This document shows positions 1 through 5,904 of a stretch of DNA of 12,428 bases, piece after piece. Below the pieces are notes generated by a model. The model had not been told where the DNA came from, did not search any database, and saw only the letters and a program-made list of their open reading frames with translations. Location of the stretch: assembly GCA_047609825.1 (NCBI GenBank), contig JBLFXJ010000243.1, forward strand, positions 1-12,428, written 5' to 3'. Every line of letters begins with the position of its first letter. Position 1 is the first letter of the stretch. The stretch comes from GCA-2862545 sp047609825 (GTDB lineage: Bacteria > Myxococcota_A > UBA796 > GCA-2862545). Made by a program: the position numbers and the translations under genes.

Positions 1-499
1 GCGGGCGCACGCCATATCCGTCGGGGTGCAGGAGGATGAGCTTGAGGTGACCGCAGCCGACGTGGTTCGGATCGATGAGGTAGCGCGCCAGCGCCTCGCC
101 CCGGTCGCCGGCGTCCCGCACCAGCGCCTCCGTCGCCTTCACGTTGCCGCCCAGGTCGGTGAACCGGCTCCGCGCATCGCCCGTGAGGGCCGCGGCGAGG
201 CGGCGCATCGCGTGGGCGTCAGTGTGCATGTAGAACCGGCCGAGCGAGCCGATGGCGCCCCACACGAGCTCTGCGACGCTGTCATCCTCAAGGTCGGCGT
301 CCACCTCGTCTTCATAGGCGGCCAACGCCAGGAGCAGCTCGCCGGCGTCACCGCCGGGTGTCCCGAACACGGAGTGGGCCTCCCGGCCATCCACGCACGA
401 CAGGCACTCATCGGCGAGCACCCGCGCGGTCGTGATCCAGGTCGTGGTGCCGGCTGCGAGGTGGGCAGCCACTTCCGCTGGGGTCATCGGTTTCGACAT
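1..499 (-). CDS. Possible beta/cadmium-type carbonic anhydrase-like protein, N-terminal part (runs off left edge)
   Basis: The reading frame starts at ATG 499 with a Shine-Dalgarno GGAGAG just upstream and stays open to the window edge (166 residues, no stop seen). Third positions are consistently G/C, so I take it as real. Visible motifs are SCVDGR (C35, D37, R39), followed closely by GTPGGDAGE (residues 46-54), and later DPNHVGCGHLK (H146, C149, H151). C-x-D-x-R plus H-x-x-C-G is the zinc-ligand and Asp/Arg-dyad pattern of beta-carbonic anhydrases. The CVDGR...GTPGGD pairing reminds me of diatom cadmium carbonic anhydrases. Between the motifs lie about 110 residues, longer than in classical beta enzymes. 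If correct, it would hydrate CO2 in the cytoplasm, since no signal peptide is visible. The enzyme assignment is an inference from motifs and memory; an unrelated metal-binding protein is the alternative. Confidence 0.6.
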   Translation of the reverse strand, partial: MSKPMTPAEVAAHLAAGTTTWITTARVLADECLSCVDGREAHSVFGTPGGDAGELLLALAAYEDEVDADLEDDSVAELVWGAIGSLGRFYMHTDAHAMRRLAAALTGDARSRFTDLGGNVKATEALVRDAGDRGEALARYLIDPNHVGCGHLKLILLHPDGYGVRP

Positions 500-531
500 C
501 AGGCTCTCCGGGTCATGGGCGACAGGGCGGT

Positions 532-537
532 CGTATA
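532..537 (-). promoter_or_regulatory. Candidate -10 element for the leftmost minus-strand gene
   Basis: Read on the minus strand this is TATACG, about 33 bases before the ATG at 499, in a locally AT-richer patch (TCGTATATCC on the plus strand). A second AT-rich word, GTATAC, lies about 25 bases further upstream. No clear -35 is visible, so this is a weak call. Confidence 0.2.
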
Positions 538-725
538 TCCGGTGACGACCCGCGCCGAGTGTATACAGCGTCGGCGGAGCCACCCGCCCGACCTCATGAG
601 CGGCGCCCCGGTTCCCTCCCCGCGGAGACCTCCGGCACACACCGCTACAATGCGCGCATGCGCAAGGTCGCGATCAACTGCCCGTTCCTGTTCACCACCG
701 GGGACGACTGACCCGAGCCAGCGCA

Positions 726-932
726 TCTCCGGCCGGGCCGCACTTCTGCCTCGGCTACCACCTGGCGTGGATGGAGCTGGCGCAGTTCGGCGTGGCCTTG
801 GCGCACCGGGTCGGGCCGGGCCACCGGCCCACCACACCCCATAGGGTGCCCCAGGCGCGTTCGTTTCCGCTGATGCGCCCACCATCCGGCGTGTCCCTGC
901 ACCTCGGACCGGGCAACTCGACGCCCGAATAA
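726..932 (+). pseudogene. Cytochrome P450 C-terminal remnant
   Basis: The plus-strand frame ending at TAA 930-932 reads SPAGPHFCLGYHLAWMEL at its start. This is the P450 Cys-ligand loop (G-x-H-x-C-x-G) followed by the L-helix pattern LAxxE. It continues for about 40 residues to SFPLMRPPSGVSLHLGP, the usual last strand of bacterial P450s. Upstream of about 726 the frame has no P450 signal: the I helix, ExxR and everything N-terminal are missing, from a family normally about 400 residues long. No start codon or ribosome site serves it, so it cannot make a working enzyme. It lies between minus-strand genes and points the opposite way. The family assignment is confident; which P450 subfamily cannot be told. 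Confidence 0.8.
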
Positions 933-935
933 CGT

Positions 936-945
936 CGGTATACCG
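936..945. repeat. 10-bp perfect palindrome between two gene remnants
   Basis: CGGTATACCG sits between the P450 stop (930-932) and the cupin-remnant stop (959-961), where the two fragments converge. It is too short to be a convincing terminator and has no T-tract. Its function is unknown. Confidence 0.3.
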
Positions 946-958
946 CGAAAAACAGGCG

Positions 959-1159
959 TCACCCACGCCGCGACATGGCCCCGATCCGACGCCCCAGGCG
1001 CTCCATGCCCCCCCACCGGTTGACGGCGATGGAGGGCTCGAGCGTGTCGACGCGGGGCCACCAGCGGGCGGGCAGCGAGAGCAGGTCTCCCGGCTCCAGC
1101 ACCCGATCGACGTCGGGGGCCGGCAGGTGGTCCACCCCGCGGTGCAGGGTCCAGCCCGC
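959..1159 (-). pseudogene. Cupin/JmjC-like (cupin_8 type) C-terminal remnant
   Basis: Minus-strand codons from 1159 to the TGA at 959-961 read GWTLHRGVDHLPAP, then DRVLEPGDLLSLPARWWPRV and TLEPSIAVNRWGG. The order LEPGD-LL-x-LP-x-x-WW ... SIAVN-W matches the last strands of cupin_8/JmjC-type Fe(II)/2-oxoglutarate hydroxylases (usually LEPGDxLYxPxGWWHxVxxLxxSISVNxW). Here the His after WW is Pro, so the distal iron ligand appears lost. Only about 66 residues survive. A TGA at 1160-1162 directly precedes it in the same frame, so no start is available. The fold assignment is fairly confident; the substrate is unknown. Confidence 0.6.
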
Positions 1160-1372
1160 TCATCGTGAACCCCAGCCCCGCCCAGGGCGGGTCGAGGGGC
1201 GTCTCGGGCTTTCAGATCCGCCAGCGCTTGCGTCGCCCACCGCGAGCGCCAGCGCCCGGCAGGCCTCGTCCAGCTCGGTGGTGTCCGCGCTCCACAGTCC
1301 CCGGTTCAGGTACTCCGAATCCCGGCCCATCACGTTCTGCGGCTGGTACGCGTCGTGGTAGCGGTCCGTCAT
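1160..1372 (-). pseudogene. SAM-dependent methyltransferase N-terminal remnant
   Basis: The frame begins at ATG 1372, whose ATGA overlaps the stop of the acetyltransferase remnant upstream (TGA 1371-1369), so translational coupling was probably once used. Residues 1-48 (MTDRYHDAYQPQNVMGRDSE, then YLNRGLW and TELDEACRALALAVGDA) match the leader of class I methyltransferases, which typically have xEYLNLGYW before an acidic DEAC helix. After residue 48 similarity stops: the expected SAM-binding glycine motif is absent, replaced by an Arg/Ser/Pro-rich stretch ending at TGA 1160-1162. A full enzyme has about 250-300 residues, so about four fifths is missing. The same frame continues past the stop into the cupin remnant, suggesting a deletion joined two neighbouring genes. 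Confidence 0.55.
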
Positions 1373-2050
1373 GACAGCGCCATCTCGAACCCGGGGTGGC
1401 GCGTGTCGATCGACCGGTCCTCCCAGGAACTCCCACGGGGATGCACGCCATACAGGGTCATCCCGGTGCGGTTGATCTGAAAGCCCCGGAACGCCTCGGA
1501 GAGCCGAGAGCCGCGCGGCACCATCGCCGCGACGAAGTGGAGCCGCTCCGGGCGCAGATCGGCGTACACAGCGCGCAGCAGGTCGCGGAGGACCGCCGGA
1601 TCGTCGTCCTCCACCTCCAGGTGGGTGAGGAAGGCGAATCGGAAGCACTCGCCGGGGGCCGGGAGCCGGGAGCCGGGGAAAGCGGGCGACCCGGGCGGCG
1701 AGATCGAAGCCGAACCGGACGGCACGCATCTCCCGGTGGTAGCCGAGCACCCGGGTGCGCTTGATGCCCTGCGTATTCCACGGCGCCAGGCAGCCGATGA
1801 TCTGACCGCTCGCCCCGCGGGCCAGGCGGAAGTCCGACACCTGAAAGCCCGGCCAGTCCGCGAGGCGGCGCCGCAGGAGGCCGTCGTCGAACACCTCGCC
1901 GAGGGACCGCGCGCGCCCACGACGATCGAGGAAGCCCTCCAGCTCGTCGAGGTCTGACGCGGTCGCCCGGTGGATCGCACGCTCGGGCGCCGGCTTGCCG
2001 AGGGTGAACTGGACCGACACCATCTGGAACGGGGTGATCGGACGATACAC
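1369..2050 (-). pseudogene. Second half of a tandem GNAT-like acetyltransferase, frameshifted
   Basis: A GTG at 2050 has a good AAAGGA ribosome site, and the frame is coding-like from YRPITPFQMVSVQF through PGFQVSDFRLARG and TRVLGYHREMRAVR to FPRLPAPG. It then loses the frame near 1659-1678. The neighbouring frame carries on with PGECFRFAFLTHLEVE, LHFVAAMVPRGS, AFRGFQINRTGMTLYGV and PGFEMALS to the TGA at 1369-1371. Removing one copy of a 7-bp direct repeat rejoins the two halves exactly, giving 224 residues. The codons just upstream of GTG are in frame with the GNAT gene before it, separated only by TGA 2063-2065. Both parts therefore look like one roughly 378-residue two-domain protein that has been broken. 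The repeated RALTxxDL-type opening fits a degenerate second GNAT fold. The substrate is unknown. Confidence 0.65.
1659..1678 (-). repeat. 7-bp tandem duplication that breaks the GNAT-like gene
   Basis: The plus strand reads CCGGGAG CCGGGAG CCGGGG. On the coding (minus) strand the unit is CTCCCGG. With two full copies the frame shifts by one; deleting one copy gives a seamless RFPRLPAPGECF. The tract is a classic slippage substrate. Confidence 0.85.
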
Positions 2051-2062
2051 AGGCTGGTCCTT

Positions 2063-2512
2063 TCACTTCTCCGAACCATCTCCAGCGAGGGCCGCCACCG
2101 CGCGCTTGTTGCTGTCGAAGATCACCGTGTTGAACAGCTCGGCGCCGGTGCGCTCGGTGATGTAGGCCATGGCCGCGCCGTAGGCCCGAGCTAGCCGCAG
2201 CCCGCCACGGAACTTCGGTCGCACCCGGAGATCCCCGAAATAGCCGGTTCGGATCCGGCGCCCCCCGTCCCAGCCGTCCTGCACGATCGCCGTGGAGCAG
2301 CCGACCGATCGGCCGTCGTCGTCGTGGCCGATGAAGGTCATGGTCTCGCCGTGGTGCGCCCGGAGGAGCGCAAAGAAGTCCGGCGACCGCTCCTGGTTCA
2401 GGTCGAGGGTGCCCCTGACGTGCACCGACTCGAAGATCTCGCACAGATCGCCATTATCAGCAGGTGTCGCCTCTCGCAGGGTGAACCCGTCGCCGGTGAA
2501 GACAAAGCTCAT
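2063..2512 (-). CDS. GNAT-family N-acetyltransferase domain (first half of a split tandem GNAT gene)
   Basis: I chose ATG 2512 (MSFVFTGDGFTLREATPAD) because GGGAGG lies three to four bases upstream. The open frame extends 14 codons further but without homology. The 149 residues show a GNAT fold: beta-1 FTLREATPADN, an alpha-1/alpha-2 region with LDLNQERSPDFFALLR, beta-2/3 TMTFIGHDDDGRSVGCS, beta-4 plus acetyl-CoA loop TGYFGDLRVRPKFRGGLRLA (about residues 88-107) and a C-terminal AELFNTVIFDSNKRA. It would transfer an acyl group from acyl-CoA to an unknown amine in the cytoplasm. It stops at TGA 2063-2065, and the next in-frame codons continue into the second half after only four codons. I infer that the TGA is a nonsense mutation in a longer gene. 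The short product might still fold, since a lone GNAT domain is about 150 residues. Its first 56 bases overlap the end of the desaturase frame. Confidence 0.7.
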   Translation of the reverse strand: MSFVFTGDGFTLREATPADNGDLCEIFESVHVRGTLDLNQERSPDFFALLRAHHGETMTFIGHDDDGRSVGCSTAIVQDGWDGGRRIRTGYFGDLRVRPKFRGGLRLARAYGAAMAYITERTGAELFNTVIFDSNKRAVAALAGDGSEK

Positions 2513-3212
2513 ACGCCTCCCGGATACCGACCCGGATGGGCGCGTTGGTACCACGCACGGTCAGCGCCGGCAGGTGCCGGAGCCCCACCTGCGGGTGCAG
2601 GTGGTGCACCACATGGTAGCCGATGTTCAAGGGTGCAAGTACAATTTGACCGACGGCGCCGGTGTGGTGATCCCGGGTGGCGCGGAAGATGGTCTCCATG
2701 CCCCGCTCGGTGGTGCCCTCGTACACGTGTTCCTGGAGCAGCCGCCACGCGGCGAGCACCCCCGCCCCCCAGGCGGGCAGCAGGTTGCCGAACCCCACCG
2801 CCCAGGGCCAGCGCCACCAGGCGGCCCAGACCAGGGTGTGGAAGATCACCTGCCCGAGCTCTTCGCGGGCACAGCGCGCAACCTCGACACTGCGCGTCAG
2901 ATCTTCGCCGGAACGATCCTGGAGGAAGGCCCGCCCGTACACCCCCCGCAGACCTGGCACCGCCCACGCCGCGAGCCCGAACGGGCCCCGCACCATCCAG
3001 AACGGCAGCAGCAGCAGGCCCCGTGCCATCTGGGCGACGTAGAGCACGCGGCTCTCCTCGACCCCAGCCTTGAAGTACGGGTCGGTTGGCATGCCGCTGT
3101 CGCGGTGGTGGCGCACGTGGTGGTAGCGCATGGCATCCAGCGTCGTGCCGATCGGGTAGCCACACACCACCTCGAGGGCGCGAGACTGGAGTGTCTTCGC
3201 ACGAAACCCCAT
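2457..3212 (-). pseudogene. Membrane fatty-acid desaturase, N-terminally truncated
   Basis: This minus-strand frame is strongly coding-like from codon 3212 to about 2530. It shows the histidine box HHVRHH (residues 31-36) followed by RDSGMPTDPYF, hydrophobic stretches RGLLLLPFWMV and GVLAAWRLL, and the terminal box GYHVVHHLHP (199-208) that binds the di-iron centre. The family normally has another roughly 100 residues with the first HxxxH box before this; here that part is missing. Upstream of 3212 the DNA instead encodes a plus-strand gene. The C-terminus after PALTV (residue 219) also looks foreign and overlaps the GNAT gene. No ribosome site precedes the Met at 3212. It is therefore probably inactive. 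The original role would be O2-dependent desaturation or hydroxylation of membrane acyl chains or carotenoid-like lipids. Confidence 0.7.
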
Positions 3213-3420
3213 GTGGCACAACATCGCCGTATATGCGGCGTTCTTCGGCGCGATCATGTACGCCGCGCTCCGACTGGGCGAGCTGTTCGGCGAGTGGAAG
3301 GCCGACCGGATGCTCAAGGCCGGCATCGGCGTGCTGCTGCTCGTCGCGCTCGTGGCGAGCGGCATCACCGGCGGCATGCTCACTCGCGCCCCCAAGTCCC
3401 CCATCGCCGAGGTCCCATGA
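3211..3420 (+). CDS. Small two-helix membrane protein, function unknown
   Basis: This encodes 69 residues. The two hydrophobic spans are about residues 5-27 (IAVYAAFFGAIMYAALRLG) and 36-59 (LKAGIGVLLLVALVASGI), with a short charged link ELFGEWKADR between them and a Pro-rich tail. Third positions are almost all G/C, which supports it as real despite its size. Its stop overlaps the next start by ATGA (3417-3420), so the two genes are translated together, and the products are likely partners in the inner membrane. I see no good Shine-Dalgarno before ATG 3211. The start falls exactly where desaturase similarity ends on the other strand, so the true 5' end may have been lost in the rearrangement. 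I do not recognise a family. Confidence 0.65.
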   Translation: MWHNIAVYAAFFGAIMYAALRLGELFGEWKADRMLKAGIGVLLLVALVASGITGGMLTRAPKSPIAEVP

Positions 3421-4436
3421 CTGCGCTCCCGCAGCCCGATCTGACGGACGAAGACGAGCGCGACGGCCTCACCCGCCTGCGCGAGCACCCTCGGGTGGTC
3501 CTCGGCACCCTCGCGGCGGTGGCCGGCCTGGGCCTGTTCGGCTGGCTCACCGCACTGGCGCGGATGGAGGGGCTGGGCGCCCTCGGGCACCAGTACAGCG
3601 CGCTCGGCACCCTCGCGGCGTTCAACATCCATGTGGTCTCCGGGCTGGCCCTCCCGTTCGCGCTCCTCACCCAGCTCAGCCAGCGCGTGACCGAGCGCCA
3701 CGCGCAGGTGTGGGTGGCGGGTGCGGTGGCGAACTGGGCGCTGCTCGGCGTGAGCACGGTCACCGGCGCTGTGCTCAGCGCAGGCGAACCACACCTCGGA
3801 ACGCGGATCGGGCTGTACTGGTCGGTGGCGCTGCTCGGGCTGATCTGGGTCTGGCTCAAAGTGTACTTCGTGCGCGGTGAGTGGCTGCACTACCGGCTGT
3901 GGGTGGCCCGCAGCGCGGTCGGGCTGATCCTCCGGGTGCCGTTCCGGTTCTTCGTCGCCATCACCTTCGCCCTCACCGGCTCGGACGAGCTCGCCGGAAG
4001 CATCGGGTACTGGTCCGCCTTGCTCGTCGCCCTGATCCTCGTCGAGTGGGTGCTGCTGCCCATGGTCTGGCGGCCAAAGCGCAACGTCACCCAGCTCCGA
4101 TACCCGCCCGGCACGGTGATCATCGAGGAGGGCGAGCCGGGGCTCCACATGTACGTGGTCGACGAGGGAAGCGTCGAGGTGACCACCCGGGGGCACCGCG
4201 GCGAGCTGCGCCAGCTGGCCGTGCTCGAGGCCGGGGCCTGGTTCGGCGAGATGGCGCTGGTGAACGACGCCCCGTGCAGCGCCACCGTTACCGCCACCAC
4301 CGATGTGGTGGTCACCCGCATCGACCGCCGGGGCTTCCACAACCTGCTCGGCTCGCTCGCGCCCCTCCGCGACGCCGTGCTCAAGACGATGGCCGGCTAC
4401 GTCCCAGACGGGCACTCGGTGGACAGCCGGGGGTGA
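3417..4436 (+). CDS. Polytopic membrane protein with C-terminal cyclic-nucleotide-binding-like domain
   Basis: This has 339 residues; ATG 3417 overlaps the previous stop. After a charged N-terminus there are about five to six membrane spans: VVLGTLAAVAGLGLFGWLTA (27-46), a span around 68-86, one around 99-121, RIGLYWSVALLGLIWVWLKV (130-149), a weaker one around 165-186, and YWSALLVALILVEWVLLPMV (198-217). From about residue 224 a CAP_ED-type beta-roll follows: PGTVIIEEGEPGLHMYVVDE, then GSVEVT, LEAGAWFGEMAL (270-281) and APCSATVTA (285-293). This architecture suggests a membrane protein controlled by a small ligand. The FGEMAL ribose-binding motif is intact. The phosphate-binding Arg expected in PRxAxV is Cys287, so cAMP/cGMP binding is doubtful. 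The membrane part matches no family I can name; it contains His residues (H58, H72) in or near spans. Confidence 0.85.
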   Translation: MTALPQPDLTDEDERDGLTRLREHPRVVLGTLAAVAGLGLFGWLTALARMEGLGALGHQYSALGTLAAFNIHVVSGLALPFALLTQLSQRVTERHAQVWVAGAVANWALLGVSTVTGAVLSAGEPHLGTRIGLYWSVALLGLIWVWLKVYFVRGEWLHYRLWVARSAVGLILRVPFRFFVAITFALTGSDELAGSIGYWSALLVALILVEWVLLPMVWRPKRNVTQLRYPPGTVIIEEGEPGLHMYVVDEGSVEVTTRGHRGELRQLAVLEAGAWFGEMALVNDAPCSATVTATTDVVVTRIDRRGFHNLLGSLAPLRDAVLKTMAGYVPDGHSVDSRG

Positions 4437-4439
4437 CCC

Positions 4440-4452
4440 CGCGCTCTGCGCG
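4440..4452. terminator. Weak hairpin between convergent genes
   Basis: CGCGC-TCT-GCGCG forms a five-base-pair stem in the 28-bp gap between the converging stops at 4436 and 4465. There is no T-run, so this is only a possible terminator. Confidence 0.25.
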
Positions 4453-4464
4453 AGGCCCTCGCCC

Positions 4465-5031
4465 TCACTTGCAGCACCAGAACCCGTCGACGCGGTCGTC
4501 GTTGGCGTCCATGAGGCGTTGCACGCAGCTGCTCATGACGCTGTACTGCGGCGCGTAGAAGTCCCCGTTGTAGGTGTCTTCGGTGCACAAGCCGGTGAGT
4601 GAGTTGTGCACCTTGCCGCTGAGGAACACCCGCTCATCCCCGGCGTCGGCGGTCCCCACGGCGATGAACTCGGCGTCGAAGCCACAGCCGGACGCGAGGG
4701 TGTTCGAGATCTCGGAGGGGGAGCAGAGACGCGCGCCCAGCTCGGTGCAGCGGTCGCGGGCATCGAACCAGTTGTCGATCTCGGTGTCCACGTCTTCGCC
4801 GACCCCGCGGCAGGTGAGGTCCACGCAGGACCCGCCGGTGGCGGCCCAGCCGTCCGGGCAGAGGCCTTCGTTCTGGTCGGCCAGGGAGGTGGCGAGCTCG
4901 AGGGAATCCCAGGCCTGGTCGGCGATACAGCCCACGTAGGCGCGCACGTCGCCCTCGAAGGCACACGGTGCGGCCTGCGCTGTGGAGGTGATGGCGAGAG
5001 CGACGAGGGCGAGGGTGGTGCGGACGGTCAT
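4465..5031 (-). CDS. Secreted 12-cysteine protein, function unknown
   Basis: This has 188 residues. ATG 5031 is preceded by GGAG six to seven bases upstream. The frame is open further upstream, but that stretch is not coding-like. A signal peptide is clear: MTVRTTLALVALAITSTAQA, with likely cleavage after AQA. The mature part has twelve Cys, an even number consistent with disulfides in the periplasm or outside. The pattern CPDGW...GGSCVDLTC...RCTELGARLCSPSEI...GCGFDAEF...GFWCCK resembles the C-type-lectin-like secreted modules found repeatedly in Deltaproteobacteria, where AxxxCxxLGxRLCSxxE is a typical core. That resemblance is by pattern only. It faces the DUF4345 gene divergently across 195 bp. 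Confidence 0.8.
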   Translation of the reverse strand: MTVRTTLALVALAITSTAQAAPCAFEGDVRAYVGCIADQAWDSLELATSLADQNEGLCPDGWAATGGSCVDLTCRGVGEDVDTEIDNWFDARDRCTELGARLCSPSEISNTLASGCGFDAEFIAVGTADAGDERVFLSGKVHNSLTGLCTEDTYNGDFYAPQYSVMSSCVQRLMDANDDRVDGFWCCK

Positions 5032-5226
5032 TGGAAGCTCCGGTCTGGTGGGCGGTATGCCCACACCGAAGATGGCCCTTCCGACCCACAGAACCCATGA
5101 CAGCTCATGACCGACGGCGCCCGCTCGCCCAGTGCTCACCCGTCCGAGCGAGCCCACAGCTCGAAGATGGCGGGCGGCTCCGGCTCGCCATCCATGTACG
5201 GCCGCGCCTCGTGGGGTACCGTCGCC

Positions 5227-5613
5227 ATGGAGGTCGCCTTGCTGCAGGCCACACGCATCGGAGCCGGGCTGTGCGCCCTCATCGTGCTCGCATCGGGCAC
5301 CAAGGCCGTGCTGTTCGGCCTGCAGGGCGCCGGCGCCAGCGATCTGCTCGACAACCACTACCGGTTCTATGCCGGGGTCTGGGTCGCGCTGGGCCTCGGG
5401 CTCGCCTGGTGCGTGCTGTACCTGGAGCAGTCGACCGCGCTGTTCCGGTTCGCGATGGGTGCGGTGATGCTCGGCGGGCTCGCCCGGGTCGTCGGGTTGA
5501 GCGCCTACCCGCCCGACGCCGAGATGGTGGCGGCCCTGGTGGTCGAGTTGGTCCTGCCGCCGCTGCTCCTCACGCTCCACACGCTCGGGCTGCGCGCCAG
5601 GGACGCGGGCTGA
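5227..5613 (+). CDS. DUF4345-type integral membrane protein
   Basis: I chose ATG 5227 (MEVALLQATRIGAGL), giving 128 residues, the usual size for this family. The frame is open from 5107, but the extra 40 residues are Ser/Pro-rich and not family-like. Four hydrophobic spans are visible: about residues 11-31, 48-66 (YAGVWVALGLGLAWCVLYL region), 73-91 and 101-120. The signature NHYRFYAGVWVALGL (43-57), then GGLARVVGL and VVELVLPPLLL, matches DUF4345, small inner-membrane proteins of unknown function. ATG 5194 is a possible alternative start. It converges on the cyclo-ligase remnant, with 12 bp between the stops. Confidence 0.8.
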   Translation: MEVALLQATRIGAGLCALIVLASGTKAVLFGLQGAGASDLLDNHYRFYAGVWVALGLGLAWCVLYLEQSTALFRFAMGAVMLGGLARVVGLSAYPPDAEMVAALVVELVLPPLLLTLHTLGLRARDAG

Positions 5614-5625
5614 ACGCGCCCAGGG

Positions 5626-5904
5626 TCAGCGGTACGCCACGTCCCGATCCACCTCGGACGCGACCCCGAACCCGTACTCCGGGATCCACCGCATGGGTCT
5701 CGAAGCTGGGCAGTGGGCCTGGCTGGCCGAGGATGCGAAGGAACTCCGCCTCGGCGTCGACTCGGCCTGCTGCCACAGGTCGCTGGCCATGAGCACGGCA
5801 CCGGCGCGACGGGACGCCCGGGCCCGTTCCTCGACCGTCAGGCTCGCCCGGCGCGCCTTCAGCGGAACGCGCAGCCGGCACTTCTCGCGCACGACATCGC
5901 TCAT
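5626..5904 (-). pseudogene. 5-formyltetrahydrofolate cyclo-ligase head joined to an unrelated tail
   Basis: ATG 5904 overlaps the nnrS stop by ATGA and has GGGAGG five bases upstream. The first 46 residues contain KCRLRVPLKARRASLTVEER and RRAGAVLMASDLWQQA. This is the start of 5,10-methenyltetrahydrofolate synthetase (K-xxLR-xxxxxRR-x-L-xxxER), an ATP-dependent folate-recycling enzyme of about 190 residues. After residue 46 the family pattern ends. A neighbouring frame reads EAEFLRILGQPGPLPSFETH with coding-like codons. The original frame then returns with PEYGFGVASEVDRDVAYR and a stop at 5626-5628. The ATP and formyl-binding parts (GxGGGxYDR) are absent, so the product cannot be a working cyclo-ligase. 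I do not recognise the tail; it could be the end of a second broken gene. Confidence 0.6.

Noticed and set aside
658..711. Short frame MRKVAINCPFLFTTGDD after a TACAAT box
   Set aside because: It has seventeen codons, no ribosome site and is not in frame with the P450 remnant. Nothing supports translation.
26..844. Long plus-strand open frame (272 codons) at the left end
   Set aside because: It is the shadow of the minus-strand gene ending at 499 and of P450-remnant DNA. The peptide is Arg/Pro/His-rich with no homology pattern, and the minus frame has better third-position G/C.
2292..3416. Upstream in-frame extension of the cNMP-domain gene to 2292
   Set aside because: The extension is antisense to the GNAT and desaturase frames and is low-complexity. 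The real start at 3417 overlaps the preceding stop.
3213..4415. Minus-strand extension of the desaturase frame through the membrane operon
   Set aside because: It is Glu/Asp/Arg-rich antisense of the plus-strand genes, with no membrane helix or first His box.
5032..5580. N-terminal extension of the 12-Cys protein
   Set aside because: A clear signal peptide begins at 5031 with a ribosome site. The extension is antisense to the DUF4345 gene.
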